Shown: one piece after another, positions 7,602 through 16,031 of the stretch | Numbering within the stretch: position 1 is the first letter of the stretch | Layout of the letters: each line of letters begins with the position of its first letter | Origin: an uncultured beta proteobacterium | Lineage (GTDB): Bacteria; Pseudomonadota; Gammaproteobacteria; Burkholderiales; Burkholderiaceae_C | NCBI GenBank assembly: GCA_903853895.1 | Contig: CAINUX010000093.1 | Location: 1-64,000, forward strand | Reading direction: 5' to 3' | DNA: 64,000 nucleotides | Notes under the pieces: generated by a model | The model's input: only the letters and a program-made list of their open reading frames with translations | The model's database searches: none | What the model was told of the DNA's origin: nothing | Made by a program: the position numbers and the translations under genes

Positions 7602-8699
7602 ATGCAAACCCCAACTACAAGCGCTGCACCGTACCAACAGCCGGTCAACGAGCCCCGCTTGACCTCGCTCTCCCACGGCGGCGGCTGCGGTTGCAAGATC
7701 GCCCCGGGCGTGCTGTCGCAGATCCTGAAGACCACCGCCGCCATGCCCATGCCGCCCGAATTGCTGGTGGGTATCGAAACGGCGGACGACGCGGCGGTCT
7801 ACCAGCTCAATGCCGAACAGGCGCTGATTGCCACCACCGACTTCTTCATGCCCATCGTCGACGATCCGTTCGACTTTGGCCGCATCGCGGCCACCAATGC
7901 CATCTCGGACGTCTACGCCATGGGCGGCACACCCATCATGGCGCTGGCGCTGGTGGGCATGCCCATTAACGTGCTGTCGCTGGACACGATCGGCCAGATC
8001 CTGGCCGGGGGCGCGGCGGTGTGCAAGGCGGCGGGCATCCCCATCGCCGGTGGCCACACCATTGATTCGGTGGAGCCCATCTATGGTCTGGTGGCGCTGG
8101 GACTGGTGCACCCCAAGCGCGTCAAGCGCAATGCCGATGCCCGCGTGGGCGACCGGCTGATTTTGGGCAAGCCGCTGGGTGTGGGCATTCTGTCTGCGGC
8201 CCTGAAGAAAGAGGCGTTGGATGCGGCGGGTTATGCCCGCATGATTGCTGTGACCACCCAGCTCAACACGCCTGGCCCCGAGCTGGCGGCGCTGGATGGC
8301 GTGCACGCGCTGACCGACATCACGGGGTTTGGCCTGGCCGGGCATGCGCTGGAAATTGCGCGTGGTGCCAAGTGTGTGGTGCAAATCGATTGGGCGCGTG
8401 TTCCATTGATCGACGGGGTGCACGCGTTGGCCAGCGCCGGTATGGTGACCGGTGCGTCAGGCCGCAACTGGGCGGGTTACGGGCATGAGATTGGATTGCC
8501 CGAGGGTTTTGCCGCCGTGGACCAGGCCCTGCTCAGTGACCCGCAGACCAGTGGCGGGTTGCTGGTGAGTTGCGCGCCTGAGGCTGTGCCAGCGGTGCTG
8601 GAGATCTTTGCGCGCCACGGCTTTGGCGCTGCGGCAGACATCGGGGAGGTGTGTGCCAGCGGGGCGGCAGAAAGCGACGTCCGGCTTCGGGTGTGCTGA
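7602..8699 (+). CDS. selD: Selenide, water dikinase (selenophosphate synthase)
   Basis: SelD makes selenophosphate from selenide and ATP, the selenium donor for selenocysteine and selenouridine synthesis. The 365-residue protein has the glycine-rich N-terminal active site GGGCGCK with Cys29, Cys31 and Lys32, matching the essential Cys17/Lys20 region of E. coli SelD. It uses cysteine, not selenocysteine. The AIR-synthase-like ATP-binding motifs ATTDFFMP and LADG-like GGHTID and the C-terminal DPQTSGGLLV motif are all present. ATG at 7602 is preferred because it gives the usual short leader before the catalytic loop. No selA, selB or tRNA-Sec is in the window. The convergent neighbour is the oxidoreductase commonly fused to SelD. 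Confidence 0.95.
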   Translation: MQTPTTSAAPYQQPVNEPRLTSLSHGGGCGCKIAPGVLSQILKTTAAMPMPPELLVGIETADDAAVYQLNAEQALIATTDFFMPIVDDPFDFGRIAATNAISDVYAMGGTPIMALALVGMPINVLSLDTIGQILAGGAAVCKAAGIPIAGGHTIDSVEPIYGLVALGLVHPKRVKRNADARVGDRLILGKPLGVGILSAALKKEALDAAGYARMIAVTTQLNTPGPELAALDGVHALTDITGFGLAGHALEIARGAKCVVQIDWARVPLIDGVHALASAGMVTGASGRNWAGYGHEIGLPEGFAAVDQALLSDPQTSGGLLVSCAPEAVPAVLEIFARHGFGAAADIGEVCASGAAESDVRLRVC

Positions 8700-8708
8700 T
8701 TGAGACAA

Positions 8709-8767
8709 ATTGCTATGTAAATGATAGCAATATGTCATTATTCTACGTGGGCTAGAGGCCGATTTTT
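8709..8767 (+). repeat. Dispersed hairpin repeat, copy 1
   Basis: This is one of five copies of an approximately 60-bp intergenic element. TTGCTAT (8710-8716) and ATAGCAA (8724-8730) form a 7-bp stem with a 7-base loop. An AT-rich spacer follows, then the conserved core ACGTGGGCTAGAGGCC and a T-rich end. It lies just after the selD stop, between convergent genes, where it could act as a transcript end. Other copies are at 22.8, 41.3, 55.0 and 61.5 kb. Confidence 0.75.
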
Positions 8768-8796
8768 CCAAAAATCTTGCCACTTTTTTCAAAACA

Positions 8797-8815
8797 AACC
8801 CATTTTGGGGTTTTT
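8797..8815 (+). terminator. Possible weak terminator after selD
   Basis: AACCC and GGGGTT flank a short loop and are followed on the plus strand by a run of five T residues, in the convergent gap between selD and the minus-strand oxidoreductase gene. The stem is only about 5 bp, so the call is tentative. The dispersed hairpin repeat just before it may add to termination. Confidence 0.35.
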
Positions 8816-8841
8816 GACTGACGAGCAGTCGTTGGCAGTCT

Positions 8842-9921
8842 TTAGTCGGTCACGTTGCAGCGGGCCGCAAAGCGCCGGTCGATCCGGTTCTTGAGCCACC
8901 ACAGCCACCAGCCTTGCGCACTGAATGACGCCCAAGTGCCAACAGCGTAGCGGTTACCACACGAGAGCAGGTGCAAGCTGGCGGCTGGTGGGTGGTGGGG
9001 CTTGAGCGCTGTGCCCGCTATAGCGGCCGCCAGGTTGCGGGTCAGTGCCGGTGCAAATACCCGGTTGTGGCTGGTGGAGCGCTGGCACACGTCAATCGCC
9101 AGAGAGCCATGTGCATCCAGCGCCAATCCGCTGTCTGCCAGCCACTGTGGGGCTTGCCCCCGGGTGACCAACAGGGGCACGTCGCAGGCCAGATCGGCGC
9201 CGCACCCCAGTTGCACGGAATCGGCCTTCATGCCAACCGCCACATCCTGCAGCACCGTGACCTTGCGTTGTTTGAGTATTGCCAACAGTCGCTGCTGCAT
9301 GCCGGGAGAGTGGTTGGCACCCGGCGGCACGGGGCCGCACACCAGCGTGACGGCGCAGGCGGGCAGTCGGTGGCGTACTGCCAGTGCCAGTTCAAAGCCG
9401 GGGGCCCCCGTACCGATCACGGCGATGCGCAGGGGCCGCGCGTCGCCCATTTCCGTCACGCGGGGCCACAGGGCGGCGAATGCCTCGACCGGGCGAACGA
9501 ACAGGGCATGTTCCCGGGCACCGGGCAACTCGCGTTCAATGCTTTCCCGATCCTGGACATTGCCGGTGTTGATCGACAGCCAATCGAACGGCACGGTACT
9601 GCCGTCGTCGAGCGTCACAGTCTGATGCTGCGGGTCCAGGGCCGTGATACCGCGTTGTATCCAGCGGATGCCACCGCGCCGGACCAATGGCGCAAGCGCA
9701 ATTTCACAGTCTTGCAGGGTGTAATGGCCGGCCACATAGCCCGGCACCATGCTGGCGACCATCGGCCGCGGCTGCGATGCGATCAGGGTGACAACCGTCC
9801 CGACCAGGGGCTGCGCGGCCAGCTGGGACAGGATTTGCAAATGGGCGTGACCGGCGCCCAGCAGAACCAGTTGCTGGGGTTGGTGTGCAGGGCTTGGTGA
9901 TGGGTTGGCGGCGACCGTCAT
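8842..9921 (-). CDS. FAD-dependent oxidoreductase of the SelD N-terminal type
   Basis: The 359-residue protein is a pyridine nucleotide-disulfide oxidoreductase-like flavoprotein. An N-terminal dinucleotide-binding motif LLGAGHAHL lies at about 20-28 and a second Rossmann motif IAVIGTGAPGFE at about 165-176. The GAGHAH pattern and the overall length match the family that in many bacteria is the N-terminal part of a fused SelD (TIGR03169-type, from memory). Here it is a separate protein encoded convergently with selD. No redox CxxC is visible near the flavin site, so it is more like NADH dehydrogenase type II than thioredoxin reductase. It probably supplies reduced selenium or a redox function for SelD, which is an inference. 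It lies 5 bases after the mutarotase gene. Confidence 0.8.
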   Translation of the reverse strand: MTVAANPSPSPAHQPQQLVLLGAGHAHLQILSQLAAQPLVGTVVTLIASQPRPMVASMVPGYVAGHYTLQDCEIALAPLVRRGGIRWIQRGITALDPQHQTVTLDDGSTVPFDWLSINTGNVQDRESIERELPGAREHALFVRPVEAFAALWPRVTEMGDARPLRIAVIGTGAPGFELALAVRHRLPACAVTLVCGPVPPGANHSPGMQQRLLAILKQRKVTVLQDVAVGMKADSVQLGCGADLACDVPLLVTRGQAPQWLADSGLALDAHGSLAIDVCQRSTSHNRVFAPALTRNLAAAIAGTALKPHHPPAASLHLLSCGNRYAVGTWASFSAQGWWLWWLKNRIDRRFAARCNVTD

Positions 9922-9926
9922 GCCGC

Positions 9927-10826
9927 CTATTGTTTCATGGGTGAGACCTGCAACCGCTGCACCATGCGGTGGTGGGCCCCGGGCGCGAGGGTGACGCTGT
10001 CGTCCCCCGCGTTGCTGGCCTCCACACAGAAGAACTGCGTCCAGCCGTCGTCGGGCACGTCCGCCATGGCGCGCGCACCCACCGGGCCAGGGTTCCAGAG
10101 CACTACGGACTGGCTGCCTTTGGTGGTGATGTGGATTTGCCGATGCCCGTCGGGGTCCATGACGGTGTAGTGGTGCTGTGCGGAGAGGGACGCTTGCTGG
10201 TAGACCCTGTCGCAGGCGTTTTCCAGCACAAAGCCACCCGTTTGCAGCTGGTCACCAGCGCCCAGCAGTTTGTCGTCATACCGCAGGCCATCCAAACCTT
10301 CGATGCGCACCCGGCTGGCGTTGGCCACCGCAAAATAGGTGTGCAGGGCCTGGGTCAGGCTGTAGTCGTCCGCGCCCTGGTTGTGGGTGTGCAGGGTTTG
10401 GGTCAGGTGCTCGTCCAGGTCCACCCGCAGGCTTACGCGCAGGTCGCTGGCAAAGTGGTTTAACGGGTCTTCGGGTGACGCGGTGGTGGTGGGCGCCAGT
10501 TCGATGCTGACGCAATCCGGTCCATCGGCGTGGACACAGGTCACTTCCCAGGCGCGGTTGCGTACCGGCCCGTGCTGCATGCCTCCATCGGGCATGCACT
10601 GCTTGCCAAACCAGGGCCAGCACACCGGCACACCCCCGCGAATGGCCGCTGGCTCGGGCATGGCCAATGGCGATAGCCAGAACACCTCACCCTGACCGGT
10701 TGGCACCCACGAGAGCAGTTGGGCACCGTGCGGCGCCAGCACGGCCGTGCCATGTTGGGTCTGCAGATGCAGGCAACGGTGGCCTGCGTAGTCAACGGTG
10801 TGGATGTGCTGCGTGTCTTGGAGCAT
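9927..10826 (-). CDS. D-hexose-6-phosphate mutarotase (YeaD-like aldose 1-epimerase)
   Basis: This 299-residue cytoplasmic enzyme should interconvert the alpha and beta anomers of hexose 6-phosphates. It has the galactose mutarotase-like fold signature of the YeaD family. The GGVPVCWPWFG motif lies near residues 63-73, HGPVRNRAW supplies the first catalytic-region His, and QALHTYFAV supplies a second conserved His near residue 155. An acidic partner is expected in the FCVEASNAGD region near the C-terminus. ATG at 10826 gives the full-length family protein. It lies 8 bases after the GH18 gene and 5 bases before the oxidoreductase gene, so all three may be cotranscribed. In a GlcNAc locus it could accelerate use of fructose-6-P or glucose-6-P, which is an inference. 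Confidence 0.85.
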   Translation of the reverse strand: MLQDTQHIHTVDYAGHRCLHLQTQHGTAVLAPHGAQLLSWVPTGQGEVFWLSPLAMPEPAAIRGGVPVCWPWFGKQCMPDGGMQHGPVRNRAWEVTCVHADGPDCVSIELAPTTTASPEDPLNHFASDLRVSLRVDLDEHLTQTLHTHNQGADDYSLTQALHTYFAVANASRVRIEGLDGLRYDDKLLGAGDQLQTGGFVLENACDRVYQQASLSAQHHYTVMDPDGHRQIHITTKGSQSVVLWNPGPVGARAMADVPDDGWTQFFCVEASNAGDDSVTLAPGAHHRMVQRLQVSPMKQ

Positions 10827-10834
10827 CCCCTAGA

Positions 10835-11923
10835 TTAACGCAAACCCCAGGCAAATGCACGCGCAAATGCCAGCGCCGTATGGCCCTGGATGCCGTTGCA
10901 GGTCGGGGAGACAACTTTCTTGTCGGCCTCGCAGGGGGTGTCGCGGTCCAGTGACCAGAAGTGCAGGCCACCGAGTTTTTCGGTTTTGACGAAGTTCGCC
11001 AGCTTGATGGCGTCGCCCGGCAGGAAGATGTTTTCGACGACGTCGTTGATACCGATCATGGGCGTGAGCTCGATCTGCGCCAGCGGCACACCGAGTTTCT
11101 GGTGCAGGTTGCGTGCGGCCTGCTGGGCCGAGGCGGCCATGTCGCAGCGGCCCTCGCGCACCACACACACCGCCGGTGCTGCGGCACCAAAGTCCATGAC
11201 CATCAGATTGATGAAGTAGCGTTCCAGCCCCACCGCCCGGATGGCGGCCAGCACCTGTTGTCCCTGGGCGTTCAGGCTGGCCTGGCTGCCGTCGCTGGCG
11301 GCAAACGTCGCCAGCGTGAAGCTCATGCGCAGGTGTGGGCGGCGCTGCTGGGCGGTCTTGATGTGCTTCAGCAGCGCGCCAATCATCTCGGGTGTCTGAC
11401 CGGCTTCGATGTCGAAGTCAAAGCCCACCAGGCTGGGGCTTTCGTAGCGCGCCACGAAGGCTTCCATGCCCGCGTCGCTGTTGCAGGTAAAGACATTGCC
11501 TTCCCCGCCGGTAGAGATGGTGTAGCGCAGGCCCGCCGCATGCAGGCTGGCCATGTTGGCTGCGGCCACTTGCGCTGCGTCCAGCTGCGCCCAGCGCTCT
11601 TGCCCGCACTCGCCCGAGGCAAAGGCCAGCGTGACACCGGTGGCGTTGGGCATCAGCGCATCAGGCGCACCGTCCGCCAGGCCCAGCGGTGAGCCCTTGA
11701 CGCGTGTGCTGGCGGCCAGGCTGGGCGCCTCCAGCGCGGTGTTCAGGTGCTTGTAGGGACCGAAGGAAAAATCGCTTTTGCTTTTGGCCGCGGGCGCGGT
11801 CGGTGCCGGCGCCTCGGCTGGCGCGGCACGGGCCGCCAGGCTGCAGCACAGTGCGGCTATGGCCAGTGCCAGGGTGCGCGAGAAAGTGGAGGTGAATCGG
11901 AAAGTGGGGTGTGTGCCGGTCAT
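10835..11923 (-). CDS. Secreted GH18 family glycosidase (chitinase-like)
   Basis: This 362-residue protein has a signal peptide (hydrophobic core about 17-31, Ala-rich cleavage region AARAAP) followed by an Ala/Pro linker and a GH18 barrel. The family's DxxDxDxE catalytic signature is visible as GFDFDIE, with Asp169, Asp171 and the acid/base Glu173. GH18 enzymes use the substrate N-acetyl group, so chitin, chito-oligosaccharides or other beta-GlcNAc glycans are expected. ATG at 11923 was chosen because AGGAG lies 8 bases upstream; a further in-frame ATG at 11950 is less well placed. A strong terminator for the upstream receptor gene ends only 38 bases before this start, so the gene needs read-through or a very close promoter. 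Confidence 0.85.
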   Translation of the reverse strand: MTGTHPTFRFTSTFSRTLALAIAALCCSLAARAAPAEAPAPTAPAAKSKSDFSFGPYKHLNTALEAPSLAASTRVKGSPLGLADGAPDALMPNATGVTLAFASGECGQERWAQLDAAQVAAANMASLHAAGLRYTISTGGEGNVFTCNSDAGMEAFVARYESPSLVGFDFDIEAGQTPEMIGALLKHIKTAQQRRPHLRMSFTLATFAASDGSQASLNAQGQQVLAAIRAVGLERYFINLMVMDFGAAAPAVCVVREGRCDMAASAQQAARNLHQKLGVPLAQIELTPMIGINDVVENIFLPGDAIKLANFVKTEKLGGLHFWSLDRDTPCEADKKVVSPTCNGIQGHTALAFARAFAWGLR

Positions 11924-11960
11924 GGCGCGGGCTCCTGGTTGCTGGGACATGCATTCAAAC

Positions 11961-11998
11961 ATAAAAAAAATGGGCAGGAAAATCACTTTTCCTGCCCA
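11961..11998 (-). terminator. Rho-independent terminator of the TonB receptor gene
   Basis: A perfect 12-bp stem, TGGGCAGGAAAA (11971-11982) and its complement (11987-11998), encloses a 4-base loop. On the minus strand it is followed by eight T residues. It lies about 55 bases after the receptor stop codon and is the strongest intrinsic terminator seen in the window. Its position directly before the GH18 start suggests control of the receptor to enzyme ratio. Confidence 0.92.
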
Positions 11999-12052
11999 CC
12001 AAACAGACTGCGTTCGCCCCCGATTCAGGCAGCCCCCATCGCTCAGGAAAAA

Positions 12053-14812
12053 TTACATTTTTGCGCGCAGTGTCACGTAGTACTGGGCACCGTTGGTATA
12101 GAAAGCACGGGGCTGTTCTGTGGTGTCACCGTAGTACTTCAGGGTCGGGTTGTTCAGGTTCAAACCGTCCAGGCTGATGGTGAAGGTGTCGTTGATCTTG
12201 TAGTTGATCGACGCGGCCAGGGTTCCCACATCATCCATGTGCATCTTCACGCCACGGTCGTAGCTGCCGTAGAAGCTGGAGCGGTAGCTGTAGGCCACGC
12301 GGGCGCTGAGCTTGTCGTCTTCATAGTAGCCTTCCAGGTTGTACGTGTTCTTGGAGTTGCCTGACATTTCGCCGCCACCGTCCACTGAGCCGTTGGCGTA
12401 GGTGTAGTTGGCATTGACGCCGAAGTTGCCAAACAGCGGCTGCTGGTAGCCCAACTCAATTCCCTGGTTCTTGGCGCCCACATTGATCGGCTTGGTGATG
12501 TTGTAGGTCTCCATCTGCTTGTGCAGATCGCTGAAGTAGGTTCCCGGTGTGACCTTGTAGTCCACAAAGGACTCAAAGTCTTGGTAGAACAGGCCAATCG
12601 AAACCATGGATCGCGGCGCGAAGTACCACTCGGCCGACAGGTCAAAGTTGGTCGAACGCACGGGGTCCAGCGCGGGGTTGCCGCCAGTGCCGGTGTTCAG
12701 CTGGTCATTGACCGAAGTGGTCGAGCTCAAAGCCGTGTAGTCCGGGCGTGCCATCGTCTTGGCCAGTGCGCTGCGCAGGACCAGTTCCTTGGACACGGCG
12801 TAGCGGATGTTGGCGCTGGGCAGCACGTCGGTGTAGGTGCGCTCGGTGAATTCCTTCACGAATGGACCAAACAGCGACGAGCTGTCAATGCGGCTGGCCG
12901 GGTCTTGCGATGTGGGGCTGCGCAAGGTGGAGTAGCTGCCCTTGGTCTCGACCACACGCACGCCGGCGTTGGCACGCCAGTTGCTGCCGACGAAGTTGCC
13001 CATGGCGTAGGCGGCCTTGGTTTTTTCGCTGACGTCAAAGTCGTTGCTCCACTCGTGGCGCTGCACCGGGTCGTAGTTGAATACGGCGTTGGGGTTGGGG
13101 TTGGCAACGGTCGATGTGGTGGCCCAGCGGTTCAGGTCGTCCTGGGTCAGGCGGAACATGCCGGTGAACGGTGCGCCAAACGCGGAACCGAAGTTGGATG
13201 GGTACTGACCGGAGGCGGTTGGCAGCGCCGTGCCGACATTGGGATTGGCCCAGTTGGGGCCGCTGGAGAGCCAGTTGCCGTTGTTGCGGGAATGGTCGGT
13301 GAAACGGGCGCCAAACTTGATGGACTCGAGCACACCAGCGTCGACGGCCCACTCGGCGTCCGCGCTGCTGTAGCTTTCGGTGTCGGGCACGGTGACCTGT
13401 GCGCCGTAGTTCCAGTTCCAGACCTGGTTGGCGTAGGAGCGGAAGTCTTTGCCGGTGGAGTTGGCCAGTGTCACGCCCGGTGCGCCACCCAGGCCGCGCA
13501 TGTTGTAGCCCAGTGCAAACGGAACCGCACCGGCGCCGCCGACGTTGCCGACTTCAGACGAGTATTCCAGTGACTGGCCCTTGCCTTCGGTGCGGCCAAT
13601 CTGGCCCTTGATGGTCCACCGGTCATTGACATTCCACTTGCCGTCCAGGTTGATGTATCCGGAATCTTGCGCGGCGCCGGGGCGCACGGAGGAGTCATTG
13701 ATGATGGCGTTGGAAACCGAGGTTTGTGGGAAGTTGGCGGACAGCAGGGTCTTGCCGTCGGCGCTGACCGTGGCGCTGGTGGGCGCAACGCCGGCCTGCA
13801 GCAACCATTTGGGCGACACCATGAAATTGGTGTTCATGTTCTGGTCGTCCACGTGCGAGCGGAAGGCCGACAGGCCCAGGGTCACGTCGCTGGTGGGCTT
13901 TATCTGCACTTCCATGGCAGCGCCAGAGCGGTTGCGTTCCTGCTCGAACAGGCTGGCACCGATCAGGCTGGGGGCCAACACGCCGTTCAGGTTGGCCGTG
14001 GGAGCGGACACGCCATTGATGACGGTGGTGCTGCCTGCGGCAAACGGTGTCTTGTCGATCTTGAAGTAGCCCAGAATCTCGGAGCCGTCGCGGCGCAGTT
14101 TCTGCTTCTGGCTGAAGACCTGCAGAATCGCACCGGCTGTGCGCTCGTCATTGCGCCAACCCACCATGCCGGTGAGCTGGGGCGATGTGGATTCGGCCAA
14201 CGTGGAGTGCATGGCACCAACCGCCACTTCGGCGCTGACGCCTTTCTTCAGGTCCAGAGGACGGCGGGTTTCGATGTTGACCGCACCCGCGACGCCGCCT
14301 TCGGGCAGGTCGGCGGTGGCGCTCTTGTGCACGGTGACTTTGCCGACCAGTTCAGAGGGCAACAGGGAGTAGCTGGCGCTGCGCCCCACGGTGGTACCAA
14401 ACAGGTTCAGCACGAACCAGTCGCCGGTGGACACGGCATGGCCATTGATCAGGGTTTGCGTCAGGCTGGGGCTGGTGCCGCGAATGCTGACGCGGTCGTT
14501 TTCCGAGAAGCCACCTTCACCACCGGCACTGGAGGCAATGTTGACACCGGGTACGCGCTGGATGGCGTCGGCCACGTTCTTGTCGGGCATCTTGCCGATG
14601 TCTTCGGCAGTCACCACGTCGACCAACGAGTCGGAATTGCGCTTGGCGTCCAGGGACTTCTCACGCGACGCACGGATACCGGTCACCGTCACGGCATCGA
14701 GCACCGGAGCAGCAGCTGGTTTGGTAGTGGTCTGCTGCGCCTGTGCGGCGGCGGCGACGCTCAGCAGGGTGATGGCCACGGCGGCGGCGATCGGGGTGCG
14801 GTTGAGTTTCAT
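12053..14812 (-). CDS. TonB-dependent receptor for chito-oligosaccharide-type glycans
   Basis: This 919-residue outer membrane receptor has a signal peptide of about 25 residues ending in AQAQ. The TonB-box/plug region (VTVTGIRASREKSLDAKR, then DVVTAEDIGKMPDKNVADAIQRVPGV) and a plug of about 130 residues follow. A long beta-barrel ends in the aromatic-rich strand YYVTLRAKM. The plug wording is typical of the Xanthomonas/Caulobacter-type subfamily that often imports complex carbohydrates. Its place among GH18, GH16, GH3 and nag genes points to GlcNAc oligomers as substrate, an inference from context. The start ATG at 14812 is preceded by AAGGA. The transcript ends at the strong terminator at 11961-11998. 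There is no N-terminal signalling extension, so it does not act through an anti-sigma factor. Confidence 0.9.
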   Translation of the reverse strand: MKLNRTPIAAAVAITLLSVAAAAQAQQTTTKPAAAPVLDAVTVTGIRASREKSLDAKRNSDSLVDVVTAEDIGKMPDKNVADAIQRVPGVNIASSAGGEGGFSENDRVSIRGTSPSLTQTLINGHAVSTGDWFVLNLFGTTVGRSASYSLLPSELVGKVTVHKSATADLPEGGVAGAVNIETRRPLDLKKGVSAEVAVGAMHSTLAESTSPQLTGMVGWRNDERTAGAILQVFSQKQKLRRDGSEILGYFKIDKTPFAAGSTTVINGVSAPTANLNGVLAPSLIGASLFEQERNRSGAAMEVQIKPTSDVTLGLSAFRSHVDDQNMNTNFMVSPKWLLQAGVAPTSATVSADGKTLLSANFPQTSVSNAIINDSSVRPGAAQDSGYINLDGKWNVNDRWTIKGQIGRTEGKGQSLEYSSEVGNVGGAGAVPFALGYNMRGLGGAPGVTLANSTGKDFRSYANQVWNWNYGAQVTVPDTESYSSADAEWAVDAGVLESIKFGARFTDHSRNNGNWLSSGPNWANPNVGTALPTASGQYPSNFGSAFGAPFTGMFRLTQDDLNRWATTSTVANPNPNAVFNYDPVQRHEWSNDFDVSEKTKAAYAMGNFVGSNWRANAGVRVVETKGSYSTLRSPTSQDPASRIDSSSLFGPFVKEFTERTYTDVLPSANIRYAVSKELVLRSALAKTMARPDYTALSSTTSVNDQLNTGTGGNPALDPVRSTNFDLSAEWYFAPRSMVSIGLFYQDFESFVDYKVTPGTYFSDLHKQMETYNITKPINVGAKNQGIELGYQQPLFGNFGVNANYTYANGSVDGGGEMSGNSKNTYNLEGYYEDDKLSARVAYSYRSSFYGSYDRGVKMHMDDVGTLAASINYKINDTFTISLDGLNLNNPTLKYYGDTTEQPRAFYTNGAQYYVTLRAKM

Positions 14813-14896
14813 GGTGTCCTTTTCTTCAATAGGTCAGGGTAGGGTGCAGGGTAAATCTCATAGGGTTGTGGAACGTTTGACATGCTCAATCTATTT

Positions 14897-14972
14897 AATA
14901 CCACATCAAAATTCTCAGATGCCACTATGCTACCAATTATGTGGAAAAGCAAGAAAAATGAAATAATTGGTA
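14897..14972. promoter_or_regulatory. Candidate regulator sites upstream of the TonB receptor gene
   Basis: Three TGGTA-type half-sites cluster upstream of the receptor start. TACCAATTAT (14931-14940) and its exact complement ATAATTGGTA (14963-14972) form a 10-bp inverted repeat with a 22-base spacer. A third half-site, AATACCACA, lies near 14898-14906. HutC-type GntR regulators such as NagR/DasR/YvoA often bind TGGTnTAnACCA-like sites, and the operon upstream encodes one. The link is an inference. Similar ATACCA repeats lie before the nagK start. Confidence 0.45.
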
Positions 14973-15083
14973 CTCGGTGAAAACCCTTGCTGTAGCTTTT
15001 TTTCATCGGTTCAACGTGGTGCGTGCGCCCATGCACTGCACCCGCCTGGCGTGGTCGCAGCGCTGGTGGACTGGTGGGGCCGC

Positions 15084-16022
15084 TCAGAAATCGCAGGTGC
15101 TGGGAACTGCCGGTATGGCTGCAGGTACGGTATCCACTGCGAAGTGCTGCTGGCTGCGCAGAGTCAGCACCAGGGCGTCAATCTGCTGTGGCGTGATGAG
15201 CTGGTCTTTCGCGTGCAGAACCCAGTCCACGTCTTGCTCATACACACGCTGGGTTTTTGATACCGGTAAGAGACCACCCGGTGAAAACCAGAGGTTAAAG
15301 TTCATCGACATGGGGACCACGGGGTAGTTTCTGCCACCGTGTTCGGCGACGCGCACCCCATCGAGCCAATGCTGTGTTTTGCCGTCCTTGATCTGCAGGA
15401 TCAGTGTGTGCCAACCGGCCACGGAGCGTTTTTCCTCGTGGGCCTGGTTGTGGGCCTGCCAGGGTTCCAGACGGACGGTCTGCCAGGTGATGCCATAGAG
15501 CCGTGTGGTGGGGTCACCCCAGCCGCCATTGGGCAGATATTCCCAATCCACCTCGCTGAACGTCGGGTCGAAGTCGTGGCGCAGGGGGCTTACCAGGTAA
15601 AAGGTCTGGACCACGACGTCGCCGTCCGGGCCGCTTACCGGCTCGTCGGAAAAGCGCACCCGGGCGGCGTAGGTGCCCTCCAGGTACTTTCTGGCGTGGC
15701 ACACCTGGGCCTGGGTAGTGCCGTGCGAGGTGCCGTCGGTGCTGGCGCGCAGGCGCAGAAACTGGTTGCCCGGCAACTGCGGGTCCGCCACCAGCGCGAC
15801 GGTGTCAGGACCCCACTGCGCCCCCGAAATGCCGGGGTGACCCGCTGTACTGCGGTGTTTCCAGCCGTGCGCCGCAAATGCGCTCAGGTCGGCGTGTCGA
15901 AAGTCGTCGAAAAACAGACCCTCAGTAGTGGCTGCCTGCGCTTGTGCACAAACGATGGCGCCCGCCAAGCTTGCCAATCCAGCCAATCCATTGAAACCGG
16001 CCCAGCGGCGCGCGTGTTGCAT
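15084..16022 (-). CDS. Secreted GH16 family glycoside hydrolase
   Basis: The 312-residue protein has a signal peptide (about 1-30, ending AQAQA) and a beta-jelly-roll domain of GH16 type. The catalytic ExDxxE-like block is seen as SEVDWEYLP, with Glu157, Asp159 and Glu161. Family members cut beta-1,3/1,4-glucans, galactans or related beta-linked polymers by a retaining mechanism. Finding one in a GlcNAc operon is uncommon; a GlcNAc-containing polymer such as a poly-LacNAc-like or chitin-glucan material would reconcile the two, but this is speculation. It lies 9 bases after the AmpG-like permease gene, so it is in the same operon. The C-terminal 50 residues include a short Cys-containing tail ending STCDF. 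Confidence 0.82.
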   Translation of the reverse strand: MQHARRWAGFNGLAGLASLAGAIVCAQAQAATTEGLFFDDFRHADLSAFAAHGWKHRSTAGHPGISGAQWGPDTVALVADPQLPGNQFLRLRASTDGTSHGTTQAQVCHARKYLEGTYAARVRFSDEPVSGPDGDVVVQTFYLVSPLRHDFDPTFSEVDWEYLPNGGWGDPTTRLYGITWQTVRLEPWQAHNQAHEEKRSVAGWHTLILQIKDGKTQHWLDGVRVAEHGGRNYPVVPMSMNFNLWFSPGGLLPVSKTQRVYEQDVDWVLHAKDQLITPQQIDALVLTLRSQQHFAVDTVPAAIPAVPSTCDF

Positions 16023-16031
16023 GGCGAACCC

